Positions 30,534 through 38,546 of a DNA stretch of 64,000 nt are shown piece after piece (position 1 is the stretch's first letter; the number at the start of each line of letters is the position of its first letter). The DNA is taken from assembly GCF_900100045.1 (NCBI RefSeq), contig NZ_FNEA01000011.1:1-64000 (forward strand), written 5' to 3'. Under the pieces are notes generated by a model that did not search any database, was not told where the DNA came from, and worked only from the letters and a program-made list of their open reading frames with translations. Origin of the DNA: Paracoccus denitrificans. Lineage in GTDB: Bacteria > Pseudomonadota > Alphaproteobacteria > Rhodobacterales > Rhodobacteraceae. The translations under genes were made by a program, and so were the position numbers.

Positions 30534-30689
30534 ATTTCCGTCCCGCGTTTGGCGCTATGGCTAACCTTTCCCGCCTAGCATAGCACTCTCGATTCTTGAA
30601 TGGCTTCAAGGGTCAAACTGCGCCAGACTTGCGCAAGCGTGTCCTTTCGGCCAGTCTTTGCTCATTCTTGGACAACCGGGGCGGGATTC

Positions 30690-31145
30690 ATGCGGAAATT
30701 TCTGGTGGTTCTGGACGATTCACGCGAATGCCTGAACGCTATCCGCTATGCTGCGCTGCGCGCGGCCAAGACCGGCGGCGGGGTGCAGGTGCTGGCGGTG
30801 ATTCCGGCCAACGCCATCCAGCACGGCATGGGCGTCGCCGACGTCATGCGCGCCGAAGCCTATGAGCGGATCGAGGCGCATTACGAGGTCTTTGCCAAAT
30901 GGATGCGCGACCGCCCCGGCATCGAGCCCGAGCTGGTGGTGCGCGAGGGCGAGCCGGGGGCCGAGCTTCTGGCCCAGATCCACGACGACCCCGAGATCGG
31001 CGTGGTGGTGCTGGCGGCCTCGACCGAAAGCGCGGGGCCAGGGCCGCTGGTCACCCGGCTGACGCGCGAGGTGGCCAGCCTGCCCTGCCCGGTCACCATC
31101 GTGCCCGGCGACATCTCGCGCGAGCGGCTGGAACAGATCACCTGA
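30690..31145 (+). CDS. Universal stress protein (UspA family)
   Basis: The 151-residue protein is a Rossmann-like Usp domain: MRKFLVVLDDSRECLNAIRYA at the start, then VQVLAVIP, PELVVREGEP and IGVVVLAASTE strands. The ATP-binding G-x2-G-x9-G-S/T motif near the C-terminus is not canonical here (GPGPLVTRLTREVA), so ATP binding is uncertain. The start at 30690 is fixed by homology. The 31146-31358 stretch contains the nfuA promoter but no gene. Confidence 0.85.
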   Translation: MRKFLVVLDDSRECLNAIRYAALRAAKTGGGVQVLAVIPANAIQHGMGVADVMRAEAYERIEAHYEVFAKWMRDRPGIEPELVVREGEPGAELLAQIHDDPEIGVVVLAASTESAGPGPLVTRLTREVASLPCPVTIVPGDISRERLEQIT

Positions 31146-31307
31146 CGGGCCGGACGCTGCGGCGAATGGTCGCTGGCCCTGCCCGCGGCCGCCGCATCGC
31201 TTCGGCCGCGCCGCCCAGGATGGCGCAAACGGGTCGCCGGCGCCCGTGCCGGCAAATTTCGCCGCAGTCGCAAGGCTTGCCCGCCCAGGCGGCATGTCGG
31301 TCCGACT

Positions 31308-31337
31308 TGACTTGACTACCCTTCGATCCCCATATCC
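31308..31337 (+). promoter_or_regulatory. Putative promoter of nfuA
   Basis: TTGACT (31308-31313) with 17-18 bases to CCATATC (31331-31337), and an AAAGGAG ribosome-binding site before the ATG at 31359. The sequence is only a visual match. Confidence 0.45.
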
Positions 31338-31358
31338 CCGGACAAAGGAGCCCGCGCC

Positions 31359-31913
31359 ATGTTCATCCAGACCGAGACCACCCCGAACCCCGCGACGCTG
31401 AAATTCCTGCCGGGCGAAACCGTCCTGGGCAGCGGCACCGCCGATTTCCCCGCACCCGACACCGCGGCCGCCAGCCCGCTCGCGCGCCGCATCTTTGCCG
31501 TGCCGGGCGTGACCGGGGTGTTCCTCGGTTCGGATTTCGTGACCGTGACCAAGGCCGAGGATGCGGTCTGGGACCACCTGAAGCCCTCGGTCCTGGGCGC
31601 GATCATGGAGCATTACCAGTCCGGCGCCCCGGCCATCGAGGGCGCGACCGCCAGTGGCCATAACGACCAGGACGGGCCGGACGCGGAAATCGTCAACCAG
31701 ATCAAGGAGCTGCTGGATACCCGCGTGCGCCCGGCCGTGGCGCAGGACGGCGGCGACATCACCTTTCACGGTTTCGATCGCGGCGTGGTCTATCTGCACA
31801 TGCAAGGCGCCTGCGCCGGCTGCCCCTCGTCCACGCTGACGCTGAAGATGGGCATCGAGAACCTGTTGCGCCATTACATCCCCGAGGTGACCGAGGTGCG
31901 GCCCGTTGGCTGA
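31359..31913 (+). CDS. nfuA: NifU/Nfu-type iron-sulfur scaffold or carrier protein
   Basis: The 184-residue protein has an N-terminal Nfu_N domain (MFIQTETTPNPATLKFLPGE) and a C-terminal NifU-like domain with the cluster-binding ACAGCPSS (Cys152, Cys155). It is a likely carrier of 4Fe-4S clusters to apoproteins. It overlaps the next gene by 8 bases, so co-translation is likely. Confidence 0.95.
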   Translation: MFIQTETTPNPATLKFLPGETVLGSGTADFPAPDTAAASPLARRIFAVPGVTGVFLGSDFVTVTKAEDAVWDHLKPSVLGAIMEHYQSGAPAIEGATASGHNDQDGPDAEIVNQIKELLDTRVRPAVAQDGGDITFHGFDRGVVYLHMQGACAGCPSSTLTLKMGIENLLRHYIPEVTEVRPVG

Positions 31914-32499
31914 CGCGCTCTCGCTGGGCTTCGACACATCGGCCGCGCATTGCGCGGCCGCTTTGCTGCAAGGCGACCGCGTCCTGTTCCATCGCCACGA
32001 AGAGATGGCCCGCGGCCAGGCAGAGCGGCTGTTTCCGCTGCTTGACGAGGTGCTGGCCGCGGCGGGGATCGGCTGGCGCGACCTCTCCGTCATCGGTTGC
32101 GGCATCGGGCCCGGCAATTTCACCGGCATCCGCATCTCGGTCGCGGCGGCGCGGGGGCTGTCGCTGTCGCTGGGCATCCCTGCCATCGGCGTCAGCGTGA
32201 CCGAGGCCGCCGCGCATGGCCTGCCCCGCCCCTGCCGCGTCGCGGTGCCCTCGCGCACGGGAGAGGTGATCTGGCAGGATTTCGGCACCGGGCAGGCCAC
32301 CGGCCCGCAGCAATGCGCTTCGCATGACCTGCCGCCCGGCCCGGCGCCCCTGCCGCCGGCAATGCCCTTGGCCGAGGCCATTGCCCGCTTCGCCGCCGCG
32401 CGTCGCGACCAGCCAGACCTGCCGCGTCCGGCGCCGATCTACCTGCGCCCGGCCGACGCCGCGCCGGCGCGCGACCGCGGCCCGTTGATCCTGTCATGA
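31906..32499 (+). CDS. tsaB: tRNA threonylcarbamoyladenosine biosynthesis protein TsaB
   Basis: The 197-residue protein has the ASKHA-fold start (LGFDTSAAHCAAALL), and the GCGIGPGNFTGIRISVAAARGL motif typical of TsaB. With TsaD and TsaE it makes t6A37 in ANN-decoding tRNAs. The frame opens with TTG at 31906, inside the end of nfuA. GAGGTG lies upstream and no ATG or GTG fits. It continues by a 4-base overlap into rimI. Confidence 0.92.
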   Translation: MADALSLGFDTSAAHCAAALLQGDRVLFHRHEEMARGQAERLFPLLDEVLAAAGIGWRDLSVIGCGIGPGNFTGIRISVAAARGLSLSLGIPAIGVSVTEAAAHGLPRPCRVAVPSRTGEVIWQDFGTGQATGPQQCASHDLPPGPAPLPPAMPLAEAIARFAAARRDQPDLPRPAPIYLRPADAAPARDRGPLILS

Positions 32500-32897
32500 C
32501 CCCCGACGATCTGGCGGCACTGCACGACCGCTGCTTTGCCACGCATCCCCGGCCCTGGTCGGCAGCGGAGTTCGAGGCGCTGCTGGCCGGCCCGCCGAAT
32601 TTCCTGCTGACCCGGCCGCAGGGCTTCCTGCTGGGCCGCGTCATCGCGGACGAGGCCGAGTTGCTGACGCTGGCCGTCGCACCCGAGGCGCGGCGGCAGG
32701 GGCTGGCCTCGGCGCTGCTTGCCGAATTCGCCGCCACGTCACGGGCGCGGGGCGCGCGCGAGGCCTTTCTGGAAGTCGCCTCGGACAATGCGGCCGCCAT
32801 GGCGCTTTATGCCCGCGCAGACTGGGAAATCATTGGAAAACGACGGAATTACTACGCGCCCGGCGTGGATGCGGTGCTGATGCGGCGCACGCTCTGA
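32496..32897 (+). CDS. rimI: Ribosomal-protein-alanine N-acetyltransferase-like GNAT protein
   Basis: The 133-residue GNAT domain has the acetyl-CoA loop APEARRQGLASALLAEF and the RimI-type end ALYARADWEIIGKRRNYY. Its position directly after tsaB is the usual tsaB-rimI pairing. It is expected to acetylate the N-terminal alanine of ribosomal protein S18 or similar. ATGA overlap with tsaB. Confidence 0.88.
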   Translation: MTPDDLAALHDRCFATHPRPWSAAEFEALLAGPPNFLLTRPQGFLLGRVIADEAELLTLAVAPEARRQGLASALLAEFAATSRARGAREAFLEVASDNAAAMALYARADWEIIGKRRNYYAPGVDAVLMRRTL

Positions 32898-32912
32898 CCC
32901 AAGACAAGGTTG

Positions 32913-32941
32913 TTGACGGATTCCGGCCCATGCGTCCTAAT
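32913..32941 (+). promoter_or_regulatory. Putative promoter of the nucleoside ABC transporter operon
   Basis: TTGACG (32913-32918), 17 bases, CCTAAT (32936-32941), 48 bases before the ATG at 32989. No obvious operator palindrome is visible in this 91-base gap. Confidence 0.5.
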
Positions 32942-32988
32942 CCCAACATCCCGGGCTGACTCGCCCGCAAACCGTCTTGAGGTCCGAC

Positions 32989-33975
32989 ATGTCCCTGATG
33001 AAATCCCTGCTCGCCGGCGCCTGCCTGACCTTGCTGCCCGTCGCAGCCCTGGCCGATCCGGCGCTGATCTTCGACCTGGGCGGCAAGTTCGACAAATCCT
33101 TCAACGAGGCGGCCTATAACGGCGCCGAGCGCTGGAAGGCCGAGACCGGCGGCACCTACAAGGAACTGGAGATGCAGTCCGAGGCGCAGCGCGAACAGGC
33201 CCTGCGCCGGCTGGCGCAGTCGGGCGCCAATCCCATCGTGATGACCGGCTTTGCCTTCGGCGAGGTGCTGAACAAGATCGCGCCGGACTATCCCGATACG
33301 AAATTCGTGATCATCGACATGGTGGTCGAACAGCCGAACGTGCAATCCGTCGTCTTCACCGAGGAGCAGGGCTCGTATCTGGCCGGCGTGGCGGCCGCCA
33401 AGGCCTCGAAATCCGGCACCGTGGGCTTCATCGGCGGCATGGACATCCCGCTGATCCACAAGTTCGAATGCGGCTATGCCCAGGGCTTCAAGGCCGCCAA
33501 CCCGGACGGCAAGCTCATCATCAACTATACCGGCACCACGCCGGCCGCCTGGAACGACCCGGTGAAGGGGGGCGAGCTGCTCAAGGCGCAGGTCTCGCAG
33601 GGGGCGGACGTGGTCTACGCCGCGGCGGGCGGCACCGGCATCGGCGTCCTGCAGGCGGCGGCGGATGCCGGCGTGCTGTCGATCGGCGTGGACAGCAACC
33701 AGAACCACCTGCATCCGGGCATGGTGCTGACCTCGATGGTCAAGGGCGTGGACAATTCCGTCTATGAGGCCTTCAAGGCCGGGACCGAGGTCGAGCCGGG
33801 CGTCCGGGTCATGGACCTGGCCTCGGGCGGGGTGTCGCTGGCCATGGACGACAACAACAAGCCGCTGATCTCGGACGAGATCGCCGCCGCCATCGACACC
33901 GCCGCCAAGGCCATCGACGCGGGCGAGATCAAGGTGCACGACTACATGACCGACAACACCTGCCCGGTGCAGTAA
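32989..33975 (+). CDS. BMP-family ABC transporter substrate-binding protein (nucleoside/purine)
   Basis: The 328-residue protein has a signal peptide cleaved after PVAALA and a BMP/Med (PnrA-like) binding domain with FDLGGKFDKSFNEAAYNGAE. This family binds purine nucleosides. The start at 32989 follows TTGAGG. An in-frame TTG at 32977 is not used. The downstream genes encode ATPase, two permeases and purine nucleoside phosphorylase, supporting nucleoside uptake. Confidence 0.92.
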   Translation: MSLMKSLLAGACLTLLPVAALADPALIFDLGGKFDKSFNEAAYNGAERWKAETGGTYKELEMQSEAQREQALRRLAQSGANPIVMTGFAFGEVLNKIAPDYPDTKFVIIDMVVEQPNVQSVVFTEEQGSYLAGVAAAKASKSGTVGFIGGMDIPLIHKFECGYAQGFKAANPDGKLIINYTGTTPAAWNDPVKGGELLKAQVSQGADVVYAAAGGTGIGVLQAAADAGVLSIGVDSNQNHLHPGMVLTSMVKGVDNSVYEAFKAGTEVEPGVRVMDLASGGVSLAMDDNNKPLISDEIAAAIDTAAKAIDAGEIKVHDYMTDNTCPVQ

Positions 33976-35600
33976 TGCCGGCGGCCGGCGCGCTGCACGG
34001 GGCCCCGGCGATCGAATTGCGCGGGATCTCCAAGGCTTTCGGGCCGGTGCAGGCCAACAAAGACATCGACCTGGTCGTGCCGCGCGGCACGATCCACGGC
34101 ATCATCGGCGAGAACGGCGCGGGGAAATCGACGCTGATGTCGATCCTCTACGGTTTCTATCGCCCCGATGCCGGAGAGATCCTGATCGGCGGCAAGCCCA
34201 TCGCCATCGCCGACAGCCAGGCCGCGATCCGTGCCGGCATCGGCATGGTGTTCCAGCATTTCAAGCTGGTGCAGAACTTCACCGTGCTGGAAAACGTGAT
34301 CCTGGGCGCCGAGGACGGCGGGCTCTTGCGCCCTTCGCTGTCCCGCGCGCGCGGCGCGTTGAAGCGGCTGGCCAGCGAATACGGGCTGCAGGTCGATCCC
34401 GACGCGCTGGTCGAGGAACTGTCGGTCGGCCACCAGCAGCGGGTCGAGATCCTGAAGGCGCTGTATCGCCAGGCCGACATCCTGATCCTTGACGAGCCGA
34501 CCGGCGTGCTGACCCCGGCCGAGGCCGATCACCTGTTCCGAATCCTGCGCGGGCTCCGCGACGAGGGCAAGACCATCATCCTGATCACCCACAAGCTGCG
34601 CGAGATCATGGAGATCACCGACAATGTCTCGGTCATGCGGCGGGGCGAGATGGTGGCCTCGGTCAAGACCGCCGAGACCGGCCCCGCGCAACTGGCCGAG
34701 CTGATGGTGGGCCGCAAGGTGCTGTTGCGGGTGGAAAAGCCGCCCGCCCGCCCCGGCGCGCCGGTGCTGGAGGTGCGGGGATTGCGGATGGTCGATGCCG
34801 ACGGCGTCGAGCGGCTGCGCGGCATCGACCTGGAGATCCGGGCGGGCGAGATCCTGGGCATCGCCGGGGTGGCCGGGAACGGGCAGACGCAGCTGCTGGA
34901 GGTTCTGGGCGGCTTTCCCGAGGCAGGGGCGAAGCTTCAGGGCGAGATCCGGCTCAACGGCAAGCCGCTGCCGCTGGGCGGCGCCGGGGCCGACGGTCGC
35001 GCCCGCCGCCAGGCCGGCGTCGGCCATGTCCCCGAGGACCGGCAGGCCGAGGGGCTGATCATGGATTTCACCGCCTGGGAGAACGTCGCCTTCGGCTATC
35101 ACCACGCGCCGGAGTTCCAGAACGGCATGCTGATGGACAATGCCGCCATCCGCGCCGATGCGATGGGCAAGATCCAGCATTTCGACATCCGCCCGCCGAA
35201 CCCGGACCTTGCCGCCAGGAATTTCTCGGGCGGCAACCAGCAGAAGATCGTGGTGGCGCGCGAGGTCGAGCGCAATCCCGACCTGCTGCTGATCGGCCAG
35301 CCGACGCGCGGGGTGGATATCGGCGCCATCGAGTTCATCCACAAGCGCATCGTCGCGTTGCGCGATGCGGGCAAGGCCGTGCTGCTGGTCTCGGTCGAGC
35401 TCGACGAGATCATGGCGCTGTCGGATCGCATCGCCGTCATGTTCGACGGCCGCATCATGGGCGAACGCCTGGCCGACGAGGCGACGACCGGCGATCTGGG
35501 CTGCCTGATGGCCGGGGTCGATCCCGCCCTGACGCCGCCCGAGGCGGCGATCCCGCCGGCGGCCGCGCCGGGGACGGATGCCGGCGGCGGTGCGGGATGA
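33975..35600 (+). CDS. ABC transporter ATPase with two ATP-binding domains (nucleoside-type)
   Basis: The 541-residue protein contains two ABC domains. The first has Walker A GENGAGKST (residues 45-53), LSVGHQQRVEIL signature and LILDEPTGVLTP Walker B. The second has the degenerate Walker A GVAGNGQTQLL and ends NFSGGNQQKIVVAREVE and LLLIGQPTRGVD. This is the pattern of CUT2/BMP transporters. The ATG overlaps the preceding TAA by 1 base. Confidence 0.94.
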   Translation: MPAAGALHGAPAIELRGISKAFGPVQANKDIDLVVPRGTIHGIIGENGAGKSTLMSILYGFYRPDAGEILIGGKPIAIADSQAAIRAGIGMVFQHFKLVQNFTVLENVILGAEDGGLLRPSLSRARGALKRLASEYGLQVDPDALVEELSVGHQQRVEILKALYRQADILILDEPTGVLTPAEADHLFRILRGLRDEGKTIILITHKLREIMEITDNVSVMRRGEMVASVKTAETGPAQLAELMVGRKVLLRVEKPPARPGAPVLEVRGLRMVDADGVERLRGIDLEIRAGEILGIAGVAGNGQTQLLEVLGGFPEAGAKLQGEIRLNGKPLPLGGAGADGRARRQAGVGHVPEDRQAEGLIMDFTAWENVAFGYHHAPEFQNGMLMDNAAIRADAMGKIQHFDIRPPNPDLAARNFSGGNQQKIVVAREVERNPDLLLIGQPTRGVDIGAIEFIHKRIVALRDAGKAVLLVSVELDEIMALSDRIAVMFDGRIMGERLADEATTGDLGCLMAGVDPALTPPEAAIPPAAAPGTDAGGGAG

Positions 35601-35611
35601 GCCGTCGCATG

Positions 35612-35644
35612 CCTCCGGCGGGAGTATTTGGAAAACGGAGAAAA
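35612..35644 (+). repeat. Dispersed repeat, copy 3
   Basis: The unit, containing CGGGAGTATTTGGAAAACGG, lies between the ATPase stop (35600) and the permease start (35662). It is in the opposite orientation relative to transcription compared with copies 1, 2 and 4. It shares the core with the copies at 20855, 27553 and 38515. Confidence 0.7.
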
Positions 35645-35661
35645 CCGAGAAAGGCGGGCTG

Positions 35662-36756
35662 ATGGAGCGAATGCCGAAATGGGCGGATGTGATCCTGACG
35701 CCGCTGATCTCGCTGGCGCTGGCCTTCGGCATCTCGGCGCTGGTGATCCTGGCCATCGGGGAAAGCCCGGTCGAGGCGCTGAAGGTGATGGTCCAGGGTG
35801 CGCTGGGATCCAGCTATGGCTGGGGCTTCACCCTGTATTACACCACGAATTTCGTCTTTACCGGCCTGGCGGTGATGGTCGCCTATCATGCGGGGCTGTT
35901 CAACATCGGCGGCGAGGGACAGGCGGCCCTGGGCGGGCTTGGCGTCGCGCTGGTGGTGCTGGCCCTGCCCTGGCCCCATTGGGCCCTGGCGCTGCCGGCG
36001 GCGGCCATGGGGGCTGCGCTGTTCGGCGCGCTTTGGGCGCTGGTTCCGGCCTGGTTGCAGGCCCGGCGCGGCAGCCATATCGTCATTACCACCATCATGT
36101 TCAACTTCATCGCCGCGGCGCTGCTGAATTACGTCCTGGTCAACCTGCTGCGGCCGGTGGGCAGCATGGACCCGGCCTCGGCCCGGTTCCCGGCAGCGGT
36201 CCATCTGCCCAAGCTTTCGGACATGGCGCTGGGGCTTGGCATCGAATGGGGCCGGAACACGCCCGCCAACGTCACCTTCTTCGTCGCCGTCGCCGCCTGC
36301 GTGCTGGTCTGGCTGCTGATCTGGCACACCCGGCTGGGCTATGAGATCCGCGCCTTCGGCAAGTCCGAGCCGGCGGCGCTTTACGCCGGGATCTCGCCGG
36401 TGCGGATCACGGTCCTGGCCATGCTGATCTCGGGCGCACTGGCCGGGCTGATGGCGATCAACAACGTCATGGGCGAGGCCGAGCGGCTGATGCTGAACGC
36501 CGTCGAGGGCGCCGGCTTCATCGGCATCGCCGTGGCGCTGATGGGGCGCAACCATCCGCTTGGCGTCCTGCTGGCGGCGCTTCTGTTCGGCTTCCTCTAT
36601 CAGGGCGGGGGCGAACTGGCGCTGTGGACCTCGATCCCGCGCGAGCTGATCGTGGTCATCCAGGCGCTGGTGATCCTGTTCACCGGGGCGCTGGACAACA
36701 TGGTGCGCATGCCACTGGAGCGGCTGTTCACGGCGCTGCGCCGGAAGGGGGCATGA
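35662..36756 (+). CDS. BMP-type ABC transporter permease 1
   Basis: The 364-residue permease has about 9-10 membrane segments and the family motif YHAGLFNIGGEGQAALGGLG. It pairs with the next gene product to form the channel. The start at 35662 is the usual choice, with GAAAGG upstream, although an ATG nine bases later also has GGAG in front. Its stop overlaps the next gene. Confidence 0.92.
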   Translation: MERMPKWADVILTPLISLALAFGISALVILAIGESPVEALKVMVQGALGSSYGWGFTLYYTTNFVFTGLAVMVAYHAGLFNIGGEGQAALGGLGVALVVLALPWPHWALALPAAAMGAALFGALWALVPAWLQARRGSHIVITTIMFNFIAAALLNYVLVNLLRPVGSMDPASARFPAAVHLPKLSDMALGLGIEWGRNTPANVTFFVAVAACVLVWLLIWHTRLGYEIRAFGKSEPAALYAGISPVRITVLAMLISGALAGLMAINNVMGEAERLMLNAVEGAGFIGIAVALMGRNHPLGVLLAALLFGFLYQGGGELALWTSIPRELIVVIQALVILFTGALDNMVRMPLERLFTALRRKGA

Positions 36757-37721
36757 TGGATTTCGCGACCGTGATCCAGATCCTCGATTCGGCCGTGCGG
36801 CTGATGACCCCCCTGCTGCTGGCCTGCCTGGCCGGGCTTTATTCGGAACGGGCCGGCGTCTTCGACATCGGGCTGGAGGGCAAGATGCTGATGGCGGCCT
36901 TTACCTCGGCCTCGGTCGCCTATGCCACCGGCAACGCCTGGCTGGGGCTGCTGGCGGGCATCGGAGGCGCCGTGGCGATGGCCGGGCTGCATGGCCTCGC
37001 CTCGATCAGCTTCCGGGGCAACCAGCTGATCTCGGGCGTGGCGATCAACTTTCTCGCGTCGGGGCTGACGGTGCTTCTGGGGCAGAAGATCTTCGGGCTG
37101 GGCGGTCGCACGCCGTCGCTCTCGGGCGCGGCGCGGTTCGGCGAGATCACCCTGCCCTTTGCCGACACCCTGCGCCCGGTGCCGGTGATCGGCCCGATCT
37201 ATGCCGAGCTGATCTCGGGCCACACGATCCTGGTCTATGTGGCCTTCGCCATGGTGCCGCTGACCTGGTGGGTGCTCTACCGCACCCGCTTCGGATTGCG
37301 GCTGCGCGCGGTGGGCGAGAACCCGGCCTCGGTCGACACCGCCGGCGTGTCGGTCACCCGGCTGCGCTATGGCGCCGTGATGATCTGCGGCGTGCTGTGC
37401 GGCATCGCCGGGGCCTATCTGGCCACCGGCATCTCGGCCGGCTTCGTCAAGGAGATGACCGCCGGGCGCGGCTTCATCGCGCTGGCGGCGCTGATCTTCG
37501 CCAAGTGGCGGCCTTGGAGCGCGCTTTTCGCCACCTTCCTGTTCGGGCTGATGGAGGCGGTGGCGAACCGCTTTCCGAACCTCGACCTGGGGATCATCAC
37601 CGTGCCCTCGATGTTCATGAACGCCCTGCCCTATATCCTGACCGTCATCATCCTGGCCGGCTTTGTCGGCCGTGCCATTCCGCCGCGCGCGGGAGGAGAG
37701 CCCTATGTCAAGGAACGCTGA
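36756..37721 (+). CDS. BMP-type ABC transporter permease 2
   Basis: The 321-residue permease has about 8-9 membrane segments and SERAGVFDIGLEGKMLMAAF. Two consecutive ATGs (36753 and 36756) are in frame. GGAAGG spacing favours 36756. It overlaps the end of the previous gene, so coupling is likely. It extends 17 bases into the PNP gene. Confidence 0.92.
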   Translation: MDFATVIQILDSAVRLMTPLLLACLAGLYSERAGVFDIGLEGKMLMAAFTSASVAYATGNAWLGLLAGIGGAVAMAGLHGLASISFRGNQLISGVAINFLASGLTVLLGQKIFGLGGRTPSLSGAARFGEITLPFADTLRPVPVIGPIYAELISGHTILVYVAFAMVPLTWWVLYRTRFGLRLRAVGENPASVDTAGVSVTRLRYGAVMICGVLCGIAGAYLATGISAGFVKEMTAGRGFIALAALIFAKWRPWSALFATFLFGLMEAVANRFPNLDLGIITVPSMFMNALPYILTVIILAGFVGRAIPPRAGGEPYVKER

Positions 37722-38508
37722 GCTTGCGCGGCTGATCCGCGACCGCGCCGGGGACGAGCCGCCGGAATACGGGCTGATCCTCGGCTCGGGGCTTGGGCAT
37801 CTGGCGGCCGCGGTCGAGGGCGTCGCGATCCCCTATTCCGACCTGCCGGGCTTTCCGCATGCCGGGGTGTCGGGCCATGTGCCGCAACTGGTCGTGGGAC
37901 GGTTGGACGGGCGCCGCGTCGCGGTCCTGGGCGGGCGGGCGCATTACTACGAATCCGGCCGCGCCGATGTCATGCGACTGCCGCTGGAGGTGCTGAAGGC
38001 GCTGGGTTGCGACCGGCTGATCCTGACCAATGCGGCAGGCAGCCTGCGGGCCGACATGCCGCCGGGATCGCTGATGCTGCTTTCGGATCACATCGCCTTT
38101 GCCGGCACCAACCCGCTGATCGGCGAAGCCAGCGAGGCGCGCTTCGTGCCGATGACCGATGCGCATGATCCGGCGATCCGCGCCGGTCTGAAGGCCGCCG
38201 CCAAGGCAGAGGGGATCGCGCTGCCCGAGGGGGTCTATTGCTGGTTCTCGGGGCCTTCCTTCGAGACCCCGGCCGAGATCCGCGCCGCCCGGGTGCTGGG
38301 CGCCGATGCGGTCGGCATGTCCACCGTGCCCGAGGTGATCCTGGCGCGCTTCCTGGGCCTTCGCTGCGCCGCCGTCTCGGTCATCACCAACATGGGCGCG
38401 GGTCTTTCGGACGAATCGATCAGCCACGAGCATACCAAGGCCATGGCGCCGCTGGGCGCGGCCAAGCTGGAACGCATCCTGCGCCGCTTTCTCGGCCAGG
38501 GCGCCTGA
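37705..38508 (+). CDS. Purine nucleoside phosphorylase
   Basis: The 267-residue protein is a trimeric-type PNP. Motifs include LILGSGLGHLAAAVEG, VAVLGGRAHYYESG, TNAAGSL and VGMSTVPEVI with ESISHEHTK near the end. It cleaves purine nucleosides with phosphate to base and (deoxy)ribose-1-phosphate. The start at 37705 follows GGGAGGAGAG and overlaps the permease by 17 bases. It gives the transporter a cytoplasmic step for imported nucleosides. Confidence 0.92.
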   Translation: MSRNAELARLIRDRAGDEPPEYGLILGSGLGHLAAAVEGVAIPYSDLPGFPHAGVSGHVPQLVVGRLDGRRVAVLGGRAHYYESGRADVMRLPLEVLKALGCDRLILTNAAGSLRADMPPGSLMLLSDHIAFAGTNPLIGEASEARFVPMTDAHDPAIRAGLKAAAKAEGIALPEGVYCWFSGPSFETPAEIRAARVLGADAVGMSTVPEVILARFLGLRCAAVSVITNMGAGLSDESISHEHTKAMAPLGAAKLERILRRFLGQGA

Positions 38509-38514
38509 CCCCCG

Positions 38515-38546
38515 CTTCACCGTTCTTCAAATACTCCCGCCGGAGG
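38515..38546 (-). repeat. Dispersed repeat, copy 2, overlapping the mnmH/selU 3' end
   Basis: Read on the minus strand the unit contains CGGGAGTATTTGAAGAACGG. It encodes the last residues of the convergent selenouridine synthase gene and supplies its TGA stop. It follows the PNP gene by 6 bases and lies between the two convergent genes. Confidence 0.7.
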
